Assembly: GCF_900104805.1 (NCBI RefSeq)
Contig: NZ_LT629751.1
Coordinates: 186,001-250,000, forward strand
Length of the DNA: 64,000 nt
DNA from: Pseudomonas oryzae
GTDB taxonomy: Bacteria; Pseudomonadota; Gammaproteobacteria; Pseudomonadales; Pseudomonadaceae
Direction of reading: 5' to 3'
Shown here piece after piece: positions 1 to 7,078 of this stretch. The first letter of the stretch is position 1, and each line of letters opens with the position of its first letter. Both the position numbers and the translations under genes were made by a program. The notes under the pieces were generated by a model, which saw nothing but the letters and a program-made list of their open reading frames with translations, was not told the origin of the DNA and made no database searches.

Positions 1-738
1 GTGGCGCCGCCGGCGTCCCGTGGCAGTCGCCTGCCCTGGCTGCTGGTCGGCGCACTGCTGGCGGCCCTGGCCGGGCTCGGCTGGTGGAGCCAGCAGCAGC
101 TGGCGCGTCTGGAGCAGCAGCTGGTCGCCACCCAGGAAAGCTTCGCGCGGATCAGCGAGGATGCGGCGGGGAGCCTCAAGGACATCACCAGCAAGGTGGT
201 GGCCACCGAGTCCAGCGTGACCAGCGAGAGCGAGGCGCTCAAGCTGCGGGTCAAGCAGCTGGAGACCCGGCTGGCTCAGCTCGGCAAGCAGCAGCAGGCC
301 GCCGACGAGCGCCAGGACGGTCAGGGCCGCCAGCTGGAGCAGCTGCGCGGCGAGCTGAAGAACCAGCAGGCCGGTGCCGGGCAACTGGCCGCGTCGCTCA
401 AGGAACAGCAGGCCGGCGTCGCCAGCCTGGAGAGCCGCGTGCAGGGGCTGGCCGGCGAGCAGGCCGCGCTGAAGGCGGCGCAGGGCGAGCTGGGCAAGCT
501 GGACGGTCGCCTGGAAGGCCTGGCCGGCGAGGTCGCCGCGCTGAAGAAGCAGGGCAATCCCAACCAGGCGATCAGCCGTCTGGAGTCGGACCTGCTGGTC
601 CTGCGCAGCCAGCTGGACAACCGCCCGGCCGCCGCTGGCACCGCCGAGCTGGACGCCTTCCGCGCGCAGATGACCCGCAACATCACCACCCTGCAGGCGC
701 AAGTGCAGAACCTGCAGCAGCAGCTCAACGCGCGCTGA
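1..738 (+). CDS. Membrane-anchored coiled-coil protein, unknown function (possibly 5'-truncated by the window edge)
   Basis: The protein has a short basic N-terminus, one hydrophobic segment at about residues 13-30 (LPWLLVGALLAALAGLGWW) and then a long hydrophilic region rich in Gln, Leu, Glu and Ala with heptad-like spacing (about residues 31-185 and 215-245). This predicts a bitopic inner-membrane protein with a periplasmic or cytoplasmic coiled coil. There is no enzymatic motif. The frame opens with GTG at base 1, so the true start and any longer N-terminal domain may lie outside the window. It is followed at once by a strong terminator. I do not recognise the family; many Pseudomonas proteins of this build are annotated only as hypothetical or ATPase-like. 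Confidence 0.6.
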   Translation: MAPPASRGSRLPWLLVGALLAALAGLGWWSQQQLARLEQQLVATQESFARISEDAAGSLKDITSKVVATESSVTSESEALKLRVKQLETRLAQLGKQQQAADERQDGQGRQLEQLRGELKNQQAGAGQLAASLKEQQAGVASLESRVQGLAGEQAALKAAQGELGKLDGRLEGLAGEVAALKKQGNPNQAISRLESDLLVLRSQLDNRPAAAGTAELDAFRAQMTRNITTLQAQVQNLQQQLNAR

Positions 739-753
739 GTTGCGCGCCTCGGA

Positions 754-790
754 CAAAAGCCCCGGCGGCCGACGGCAACCGGGGCTTTTG
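754..790. terminator. Bidirectional intrinsic terminator between the coiled-coil gene and the OYE gene
   Basis: A perfect 12-bp stem (754-765 with 779-790, CAAAAGCCCCGG and its complement) encloses a 13-base loop. The arms end in A-run and T-run, so it can work in both directions. It sits between the + strand gene ending at 738 and the - strand gene ending at 805. Confidence 0.85.
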
Positions 791-804
791 CATGGCGGCG
801 GGAC

Positions 805-1854
805 TTACAGCGTCGGGTAGTCGATGTAGCCGGCCGGGCCGGCGGCATAGAAGGTGCTGCTGTCCGCCTCGTTCAGCGCTGCGTCGGCGGCCAGCCGCGC
901 CGGCAGGTCGGGGTTGGCGATGAAGGGAATGCCGAAGGCCACCGCGTCGGCCTTGCCCTCGGCCAGCCAGCGCGCGGCCTGCTCCCTGGTGAAGCGCTCG
1001 TTGGCGATGTACACGCCGCCGAAGGCCTGCTTGAGCTGCGGGCCGAGGCTGTCGGCGGCCTCGTGCTCGCGGGCGCAGATGAAGGCGATGTCGCGCTTGC
1101 CCAGCTCGCGGGCGACGTAGGCGAAGGTCTCGGCGCGGTTGGCATCGCCCATGTCGTGGGCGTCGGCGCGCGGCGCCAGGTGCATGCCGACGCGGCCGGC
1201 GCCCCACACGCCGATGCAGGCGTCGGTGACTTCCAGCAGCAGCCGCGCGCGGTTCTCCAGCGAGCCGCCGTACTGGTCGCTGCGCTGGTTGGTACTGTCC
1301 TGGAGGAACTGGTCGAGCAGGTAGCCGTTGGCGCCGTGGATTTCCACGCCGTCGAAGCCGGCGGCCTTGGCGTTCGCCGCGCCCTGGCGGTAGGCCTCGA
1401 CGATGCCGGCGATCTCCGCCGTCTCCAGCGCGCGCGGGGTGACGTATTCGCGCTTGGGGCGGATCAGGCTGACGTGGCCCTTGGGCTGCACCGCGCTGGG
1501 TGCCACCGGCAGCGCGCCGTCCAGGTAGCAGGGATCGGAGATGCGGCCGACGTGCCACAGCTGCAGGAAGATGCGCCCGCCGGCGGCGTGCACCGCGGAG
1601 GTGACGTTCTTCCAGCCCTGCACCTGCTCCTCGGACCAGATGCCGGGGGTGTCCGGGTAGCCGACGCCCATCGGCGTCACCGCGGTGGCCTCGCTGATGA
1701 TCAGGCCGGCGCTGGCGCGCTGCACGTAGTACTCGGCCATCAGCGCGCCGGGCACGCGGCCGGGTTCGGCGCGGCAGCGGGTCAGCGGGGCCATGATGAT
1801 GCGGTTGGGCAGCTCGAGATCGCCTACCTGGATGGGGTCGAACAGAGTCGGCAT
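805..1854 (-). CDS. Old Yellow Enzyme family alkene/xenobiotic reductase (NemA/XenB type)
   Basis: This 349-residue FMN flavoprotein should use NAD(P)H to reduce activated C=C bonds or nitro and nitrate-ester compounds in the cytosol. The length and motifs fit the single-domain OYE barrel: an N-terminal PNRIIMAPLTRCRA stretch, LWHVGRIS, and the signature VEIHGANGYLLDQFL with the ligand-binding His and Asn and the proton-donor Tyr. The start ATG at 1854 follows an AAGGAA ribosome-binding site. The ArsR regulator lies 24 bases upstream on the same strand and palindromes precede that gene, so the pair probably forms a repressor-controlled, electrophile-inducible unit. NemA versus XenB cannot be settled by eye. 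Confidence 0.92.
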   Translation of the reverse strand: MPTLFDPIQVGDLELPNRIIMAPLTRCRAEPGRVPGALMAEYYVQRASAGLIISEATAVTPMGVGYPDTPGIWSEEQVQGWKNVTSAVHAAGGRIFLQLWHVGRISDPCYLDGALPVAPSAVQPKGHVSLIRPKREYVTPRALETAEIAGIVEAYRQGAANAKAAGFDGVEIHGANGYLLDQFLQDSTNQRSDQYGGSLENRARLLLEVTDACIGVWGAGRVGMHLAPRADAHDMGDANRAETFAYVARELGKRDIAFICAREHEAADSLGPQLKQAFGGVYIANERFTREQAARWLAEGKADAVAFGIPFIANPDLPARLAADAALNEADSSTFYAAGPAGYIDYPTL

Positions 1855-1878
1855 GGTCGGTTTCCTTGCTGGGTGAAG

Positions 1879-2181
1879 TCAGAGTTCGTCATCGAGCCGG
1901 CGCAGGAAGGCCTGGATGGTCTCCTCGTTGCGCCGGAAGAAGATCCACTGGCCGACCTTGCGGCTGCTGACCAGGCCGGCGCGCTGCAGGGTGGCCAGGT
2001 GCGCCGACACGGTGGACTGCGACAGGCCGGTGCGGCGGTCGATCATGCCGGCGCACACGCCGACCTCCAGCGAGTGCTCCTGGTCGGCGAAGTAGCGCTC
2101 GGGCTGCTTCAGCCAGTGGAGGATCTGGCGGCGCACCGGGTGGGCCAGGGCCTTGATGATTTCGTCGGTATCGAATGACAT
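1879..2181 (-). CDS. ArsR-family winged-helix repressor
   Basis: The protein has 100 residues, typical for ArsR/SmtB regulators. The N-terminal helix ALAHPVRRQILHWL is the family hallmark. A helix-turn-helix follows at about residues 48-70 (DRRTGLSQSTVSAHLATLQ), then a beta-wing (SSRKVGQWIFFRRNEE). There is no metal-binding CxC. A single Cys43 lies just before the recognition region and could sense electrophiles or oxidants. The gene is immediately upstream of the OYE gene (24-base gap) and likely autoregulates through palindromes at 2199-2240. The redox role of Cys43 is inference. Confidence 0.9.
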   Translation of the reverse strand: MSFDTDEIIKALAHPVRRQILHWLKQPERYFADQEHSLEVGVCAGMIDRRTGLSQSTVSAHLATLQRAGLVSSRKVGQWIFFRRNEETIQAFLRRLDDEL

Positions 2182-2198
2182 GGATGGCAGTAACTGTT

Positions 2199-2240
2199 TA
2201 TCGCGATAGAACGAAATTTATATCGGTATTTCGCGAAATA
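2199..2240. promoter_or_regulatory. Two perfect palindromes, candidate ArsR operators
   Basis: TATCGCGATA (2199-2208) and TATTTCGCGAAATA (2227-2240) are both perfect palindromes sharing the core CGCG flanked by A/T. Their centres are 30 bp apart, about three helical turns, so dimers would bind the same DNA face. They lie 18-59 bases upstream of the ArsR start, in a small AT-rich island, where an autoregulated promoter is expected. Confidence 0.7.
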
Positions 2241-2323
2241 CAAATATGCTTTCGCGCTGAACGTCCGTCCGTTCATGCTGAGTGTCGCTATCGGGGGCGG
2301 CGCCATGGCGCTAAGCTGGCGGC

Positions 2324-2902
2324 ATGAACTACCTCGCCCATCTGCATCTCGGCGGTCCGCGACCGGCGCAGCTGCTCGGCAGCCTGTACGGCGACTTCGT
2401 CAAGGGCCCGCTGGCCGGGCGCTTCCCGGCGGACGTCGAGGCCGCCATCCGCCTGCACCGGCGCATCGACGCCTTCACCGACAGCCACCCGCTGGTGCGC
2501 GCGTCGGTGGCGCGCTTTCCCGCCGAACGCCGGCGCTACGCCGGCATCCTTCTCGACCTGTTCTTCGACCACTGTCTGGCCAGTTGCTGGGACGACTACG
2601 CCGACGAGCCGCTGCAGCGCTTCAGCGCCCGGGTCTACGGCGTGCTGGCGACCGAGGCCGAGTTGCCCGGGCGCCTGGCGCTGATCGCACCGCGCATGGC
2701 CGAGCAGGACTGGCTGGGCGGCTACCGCGAGTTCGCCGTGCTGGAGCGGGTACTGCTGAACATGCAGCGGCGCCTGTCGCGCCCGCAGGCGCTGGACGGC
2801 GCGCTGGCCGAGCTGGAGCGCCTGTATCCCTGGCTGCTCGACGATTTCCGCGCCTTCTATCCCGTGCTGCAGGCCTTCGCCCGGGCGGCGCGGCAGGCCT
2901 GA
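2324..2902 (+). CDS. acpH: Acyl carrier protein phosphodiesterase AcpH (DUF479)
   Basis: AcpH removes the 4'-phosphopantetheine arm from acyl carrier protein in the cytosol. The 192-residue length and the conserved N-terminus MNYLAHLHLGGPRPAQLLGS followed by LYGDFVKG match the family; His and Asp residues of a metal-dependent HD-like fold are visible (HRRIDAFTD, LFFDHCLA). The stop is one base from the stop of the convergent acyltransferase gene, with no room for a terminator. The neighbouring ornithine-lipid genes use acyl-ACP as donor, so the linkage is metabolically sensible, though the strands are opposite. Confidence 0.9.
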   Translation: MNYLAHLHLGGPRPAQLLGSLYGDFVKGPLAGRFPADVEAAIRLHRRIDAFTDSHPLVRASVARFPAERRRYAGILLDLFFDHCLASCWDDYADEPLQRFSARVYGVLATEAELPGRLALIAPRMAEQDWLGGYREFAVLERVLLNMQRRLSRPQALDGALAELERLYPWLLDDFRAFYPVLQAFARAARQA

Positions 2903-2903
2903 C

Positions 2904-3674
2904 TCAGGCGGCTTCGCGTTCGCCCTGCTTCTCGACGGGACAGACCACCGTGGCGATGGCGGCATGGGCGCGGCGCGCCAGCTCGCTGCGCGTGAGTCCG
3001 GCCACGGCGATCGGCTCGAGCAGGTCGATCTCCACCACCGCCCGCTCGGCGGCCAGCAGGCGCAGCAGGTGCGCCGGCAGCTCGTCGTCGCCGACGAAGG
3101 GCGCCAACTGGTCGCGCGTGCCGGCGCGGCGGTAACGCAGCGCCACCGGCTGCACGGAGGCACCGCTGTCCAGGGCGGCGGCGAGCAGGCGCGGGTGGAA
3201 GCGCAGCACGGCGCTGCCATCGGAGCTGGTGCCTTCGGGGAAGATCGCCAGGTGGTGGCCCTGTTGCAGGTGCCCGGCCAGCTGACGGCCGAGATCGAGG
3301 GCTTCGCCCGCGCCGCGGCGGATGAACAGGGTGCCGGCCTGGCGCGCCAGCCAGCCGGCCAGCGGCCACTCGCCGACCTCGGCCTTGGCCAGGAACGACA
3401 GCGGGCGCAGGGCGCCGAGCACGGCGATGTCGACCCAGGACACATGGTTGGCCAGCCACAGCACCGGCGTGTCCGGCAGCCGGCCGCGCACCTCAACGCT
3501 GAACGGCAGGGCGGCCTGCAGGTGGCGCATGAAGCGCCAGGTCAGGCGCTGGCGCAGCGCCAGCGGGGCGCCGCCGCAGCGCTCGCGCAGGCCGACCCAG
3601 GCGGCGTACAGCGCGCCCTCGCCGAGCACGGCGAACAGCCGCAGCAGACGTCCGTACAGGCGCAGGCGGGCCAT
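2904..3674 (-). CDS. olsA: Lyso-ornithine lipid O-acyltransferase (PlsC family), OlsA-like
   Basis: This 256-residue 1-acylglycerol-phosphate acyltransferase-fold protein carries the catalytic motif NHVSWVD (HX4D) and the substrate motif FPEGTSS. An N-terminal hydrophobic stretch would tether it to the inner membrane. The ATG at 3674 overlaps the olsB stop by one base (TGATG), which implies translational coupling. An OlsB homologue immediately upstream identifies it as the second enzyme of ornithine-lipid synthesis, acylating lyso-ornithine lipid; a role in phosphatidic acid synthesis is the alternative. Such lipids replace phospholipids under phosphate limitation in pseudomonads (family knowledge). 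Confidence 0.85.
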   Translation of the reverse strand: MARLRLYGRLLRLFAVLGEGALYAAWVGLRERCGGAPLALRQRLTWRFMRHLQAALPFSVEVRGRLPDTPVLWLANHVSWVDIAVLGALRPLSFLAKAEVGEWPLAGWLARQAGTLFIRRGAGEALDLGRQLAGHLQQGHHLAIFPEGTSSDGSAVLRFHPRLLAAALDSGASVQPVALRYRRAGTRDQLAPFVGDDELPAHLLRLLAAERAVVEIDLLEPIAVAGLTRSELARRAHAAIATVVCPVEKQGEREAA

Positions 3675-4432
3675 CAGCCGGCCGCCTTGAAGTGGCGGGC
3701 GTAGCGCGGGCACAGCTCGTCGCGCTTGAGCAGGATGAATACGTCGGCGACCTGGAAGTCCGGATCCCAGCACGGCTCGCCGCAGATCTTCGCGCCCAGG
3801 CGCATGTAGGCCTTGAGCAGCGGCGGCAGTTCGGCGGTGAGGTTGTCGTCGGGTACCGGCAGGCTGGGCAGCGGCTGTAGCGGTTCGGCATGCAGCAGTT
3901 CGGTGCACAGGTAGCGCTCGCGCAAGCGCTGCATCACCGCGCGCGCCTGGATGCCCCCATCGCGCATCGGAATGCTGGCGCAACCCATCAGGTAGCGGTA
4001 GCCGCCCTCGTTGAGGATCTCCGCCAGCGCGCCCCACAGCACGGCGATGGTCGCGCCGTTGCGGTAGTCGGCGGCGACGCAGGTGCGGCCGATCTCCAGC
4101 GCCGGGCCGCCGAGTCTGCTCAGGCCGTGCAGGCGGAATTCGCCCTCGCTGTAGAACCGCCCCAGGCGGCGGGCGGCACCGTGATCGAGCAGGCGGGTGG
4201 TGGCGACCAGCTCGCCGTTGGCCAGGTCGCGCACGCCGAGATGGCTGCAGTGGACGTCGAAACCGTCGCAGTCGAGGCCCAGTTCGGCGCCTTCCAGGCG
4301 GGCGCCGAACTCCGTGCCGAACACCCGGTAGCGCAGGGCCTGGGCTTCGAGCAGGGCTTCGGTGCCGTGCAGGCGCTCGGCCTGCAGGCGGCGGGTGGCA
4401 CTGGCGTCGCGGGATAGTGCAGTGGCGGACAT
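3674..4432 (-). CDS. olsB: Ornithine-acyl-ACP N-acyltransferase, OlsB-like
   Basis: OlsB forms lyso-ornithine lipid from ornithine and 3-hydroxyacyl-ACP. The 252-residue product has the autoinducer-synthase-like GNAT fold: [12 protein letters not shown], then [15 protein letters not shown], and [13 protein letters not shown], all typical of OlsB. I chose the ATG at 4432 because a GGAGGATCT ribosome-binding site precedes it; longer in-frame starts have none. It is followed by olsA with a one-base overlap. Promoter elements would lie in the 248-base divergent gap before 4681, where I see no clear motif. Confidence 0.87.
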   Translation of the reverse strand: MSATALSRDASATRRLQAERLHGTEALLEAQALRYRVFGTEFGARLEGAELGLDCDGFDVHCSHLGVRDLANGELVATTRLLDHGAARRLGRFYSEGEFRLHGLSRLGGPALEIGRTCVAADYRNGATIAVLWGALAEILNEGGYRYLMGCASIPMRDGGIQARAVMQRLRERYLCTELLHAEPLQPLPSLPVPDDNLTAELPPLLKAYMRLGAKICGEPCWDPDFQVADVFILLKRDELCPRYARHFKAAG

Positions 4433-4680
4433 GCAGATCCTCCGGGCAGCCGTCGGTGGCCGCTTCCTTGTTGTGTGCATGGCCATGCTGGCAATCGCGC
4501 ATGTCGGCGCGGTGACGTGGCGGTGATGCTTCTGTGACTGCCCACGCACCCCGCCGGAGGGCGGCGGAGTAGAGTGGGGCGCACCCCGCGAGGTCGGCGG
4601 CACAGGCGTGCTTGATGCAGGTCAGTGCCTTGGCAGAGCCGCCCCGCTAAGCTGATCCGGCCCAAGAATTCGAGGTTGCC

Positions 4681-5466
4681 ATGCGTCGCGAACCCATAGT
4701 CCTGTTTGATAACGGCACCCACCAGTGCCTGTGCTTCGATGATCTGGTCAGCGGGGAAGGTGTACAGACCAACCAGTTCCTGATCGTCGACAACGAGCAA
4801 TACATGCTGCTCGATCCGGGCGGCGACCTGACCTACACCCCCCTGTCGCTGGAGCTGTCCAAGCACATTCCGGTGCAGGACCTGACCTACATCTTCGCCT
4901 CGCACCAGGACCCGGACATCATCGCCGCGCTGGACAAGTGGCTGCTGCACACCAAGGCCAAGGTCATCTGCTCGCGCCTGTGGGCGCGCTTCCTGCCGCA
5001 CCTGACCGCCAACTACCTGGCCGTCAGCCACGGCATCTCCACCTACGATCGCATCATCGCACTGCCCGACCGCGGCCAGTCGCTGCCGCTCGGCAAGTGC
5101 CAGCTCAAGGCGGTGCCGGCGCACTTCCTGCACTCGGTCGGCAACTTCCAGCTCTACGATCCGGTGAGCAAGATCCTGTTCTCCGGCGACATGGGCGCCT
5201 CGCTGGTCGACGACGCCCAGCCGGTCACCGACTTCGCCGCCCACCTGTCGAGCATGGAAGGCTTCCACCGCCGCTACATGGCCAGCAACAAGGTCTGCCG
5301 CCTGTGGGCCGAGATGGTGCGCAAGATGGACGTCGAGATGATCGTGCCGCAGCACGGTCGCCCCTTCATCGGCAAGGCGATGATCAACGCCTTCCTCGAC
5401 TGGATCAGCCAGCTCGAGTGCGGCCTGGACCTGATGGGCCCGGCCGACTACGCCCTGCCGCGCTGA
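4681..5466 (+). CDS. Metallo-beta-lactamase-fold protein with ODP (oxygen-binding diiron) features
   Basis: The 261-residue protein resembles the diiron domain of flavodiiron proteins without the flavodoxin domain. Visible ligand candidates are H75-x-D77-x-D79 (SHQDPDII), H148/H151 (PAHFLHSVGNF), D170 (LFSGDMG) and H225 (VPQHGRPF). The sixth His that normally follows the HxExD motif is Ile80, which is also seen in sensory ODP proteins. A role in O2, NO or redox sensing, or a hydrolase activity, is possible; the sequence alone does not decide. It stands alone, followed by a hairpin terminator. Confidence 0.75.
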   Translation: MRREPIVLFDNGTHQCLCFDDLVSGEGVQTNQFLIVDNEQYMLLDPGGDLTYTPLSLELSKHIPVQDLTYIFASHQDPDIIAALDKWLLHTKAKVICSRLWARFLPHLTANYLAVSHGISTYDRIIALPDRGQSLPLGKCQLKAVPAHFLHSVGNFQLYDPVSKILFSGDMGASLVDDAQPVTDFAAHLSSMEGFHRRYMASNKVCRLWAEMVRKMDVEMIVPQHGRPFIGKAMINAFLDWISQLECGLDLMGPADYALPR

Positions 5467-5490
5467 TTCGCGCGCGTCCGCGCCATCGCC

Positions 5491-5523
5491 AGCGCCGGCG
5501 TCCCGTCCACGGGCGCCGGCGTT
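5491..5523 (+). terminator. Candidate intrinsic terminator after the ODP gene
   Basis: The stem CGCCGGCG (5493-5500 with 5514-5521) can be extended outward by a wobble and an A-T pair and inward by CCC/GGG. It is followed by the T-rich stretch TTGTCGTTT. Confidence 0.6.
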
Positions 5524-5647
5524 GTCGTTTGTGCCGACTGCCTCCTTGAGCGCGCTGCGCTCCCCGGCTATGTTGCGCTGAGGAGATTGTCACGCGAGGA
5601 GCCGATGTCCCCCCTTTCCCCCTTCCTGCCGGCACGGCGCTAGCGCC

Positions 5648-6802
5648 GTGCATCCGGCCGTTTTCCCCTGGCGCGAGGGCAACCGCTTCCAGTTGCTGGT
5701 CGACGGCGAGCGCTTCTTTCCACGCATGCTGGCGGCCATCGACGGCGCGCAGCGGCAGGTCGAGGTGGAGCTCTACCTGGTCGAGGCAGGCAGCTGCGCC
5801 AGCCAACTGATCGACTGCCTGACGCGCGCCGCCGGTCGCGGTGTGCAGGTCCGCTGCCTGTTCGACGCCTTCGGCAGCCGGCAGCTCGGCAGCCGGCTGG
5901 GCGGCCGCCTGCGCGAGGCCGGCGTCGAGCTGCGCCTGTACAACCCGATCGGCTGGCGTAGCGGGCTGGGCAACCTGTTTCGCGACCATCGCAAGCTGCT
6001 GCTGGTCGACCAGACGCTGGCCTGGGTGGGCGGCGCCGGCGCCACCGACGATTTCTGGATGCCGGAATCAGGCAGCAGCCGCTGGCACGAACTGATGGTG
6101 GAGATCGCCGGCCCGGCGGTGGCCGACTGGCAGACGCTGTTCGAGCGCCAGTGGCAGGCCTGCGAGGAGCCGCAGGCCTGGCGGCCGTACATCCGCCCGC
6201 TGCGTCACCTGCCGCCGCGCCCGGCGCCCGGCGCCGGACTCGGGCGGGTCGCCTATGCCGACGCCCTGCAGCACCGCGACATCCTGCGCTCGCTGCTGCG
6301 CAACCTCGGCCACGCACGCGGGCGGGTGTGGCTGGCCACGCCCTACTTCCTGCCCAGCTGGCGGGTACGCAAGGCCCTGCGCAAGGCGGCGCAGCGCGGG
6401 GTGGACGTGCGCCTGCTGCTCAGCGGCCGCCTCACCGACCACGGCCCGGTACGCTACGCCGGGCAGCGCTACTACCCGCGCCTGCTGAAGAGCGGCGTGC
6501 GCATCTTCGAATACCAGCCGCGCTTCCTGCATCTCAAGGCGGTGCTGGTCGACGACTGGGTGAGCATCGGTTCGTGCAACTTCGACCACTGGACCCTGCG
6601 CTTCAACCTGGAAGCCAATCTCGAGGCGCTCGATCCGGGCTTGACCGCCGAGCTGACGCAGAGCTTCGCCGTCGACTTCGCGCGCAGCCGCGAGATCACC
6701 CTGGAGGACTGGTTCGCCCGGCCGCTGGCGATGCGCATCCACCAGCGCCTATGGGGCTGGCTGGATCGCGTGGTGGTCAACCTGCTGGACCGCTGGCGCT
6801 GA
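5648..6802 (+). CDS. Phospholipase D-family protein, cardiolipin synthase B-like
   Basis: The 384-residue protein has two HKD motifs: H114-x-K116-x4-D121 (DHRKLLLVDQ) and a second near residue 295 (FLHLKAVLVDDW), each followed by the usual small-residue segment (GGAGATDDFW; GSCNFDHWTLRFN). This is the layout of soluble or peripheral ClsB-type enzymes that join phosphatidyl groups at the inner membrane. There are no N-terminal transmembrane segments, unlike ClsA. The only upstream in-frame start is GTG 5648 and it lacks a good ribosome-binding site, so the N-terminus is uncertain. A nuclease or another phosphatidyltransferase role is possible. Confidence 0.8.
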   Translation: MHPAVFPWREGNRFQLLVDGERFFPRMLAAIDGAQRQVEVELYLVEAGSCASQLIDCLTRAAGRGVQVRCLFDAFGSRQLGSRLGGRLREAGVELRLYNPIGWRSGLGNLFRDHRKLLLVDQTLAWVGGAGATDDFWMPESGSSRWHELMVEIAGPAVADWQTLFERQWQACEEPQAWRPYIRPLRHLPPRPAPGAGLGRVAYADALQHRDILRSLLRNLGHARGRVWLATPYFLPSWRVRKALRKAAQRGVDVRLLLSGRLTDHGPVRYAGQRYYPRLLKSGVRIFEYQPRFLHLKAVLVDDWVSIGSCNFDHWTLRFNLEANLEALDPGLTAELTQSFAVDFARSREITLEDWFARPLAMRIHQRLWGWLDRVVVNLLDRWR

Positions 6803-6911
6803 GGCCGACGCGGTACATCCAGAAGTTGGGATGTTCGCCGGCGGGGGCGGGCGCGCTGTCGGGCTGCGGCTGGCGGCGGATCTGCTGGAGCAGTTGTCTG
6901 AGCTGACGCAT
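6777..6911 (-). CDS. Possible small protein of 44 residues, unknown function
   Basis: The frame starts at ATG 6911, seven bases after a GGGAG ribosome-binding site, and encodes a basic, Gln/Arg-rich N-terminus (MRQLRQLLQQIRRQPQ), a Pro/Ala linker and the motif NFWMYRVGLSASG. The last 26 bases run antisense into the 3' end of the phospholipase D gene. I recognise no family, and the evidence is only the ribosome-binding site and a plausible small-protein composition. Confidence 0.4.
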   Translation of the reverse strand: MRQLRQLLQQIRRQPQPDSAPAPAGEHPNFWMYRVGLSASGPAG

Positions 6912-7028
6912 GGGGTTCTCCCGTGAGGTGGCCTGGTGCATGGCGCGATGATCGCGCCAGGCCGTACGGGAATGAACTCGATTGTGCCTATGGCGGTGAT
7001 CGGGAATTTCCGCTTGCCAGAATGCAAC

Positions 7029-7060
7029 AAGGCCCGGCTCTCGGGAGAGGGCCGAGCCTT
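7029..7060 (-). terminator. Candidate terminator of the fumarase gene
   Basis: A near-perfect inverted repeat lies 19 bases beyond the fumarase stop: AAGGCTCGGCCCTC and AGAGCCGGGCCTT on the minus strand, with a short CCCG loop. It is followed on the minus strand by TTGTTGC. Confidence 0.65.
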
Positions 7061-7078
7061 GCGCGACAGGCGGGGGGC

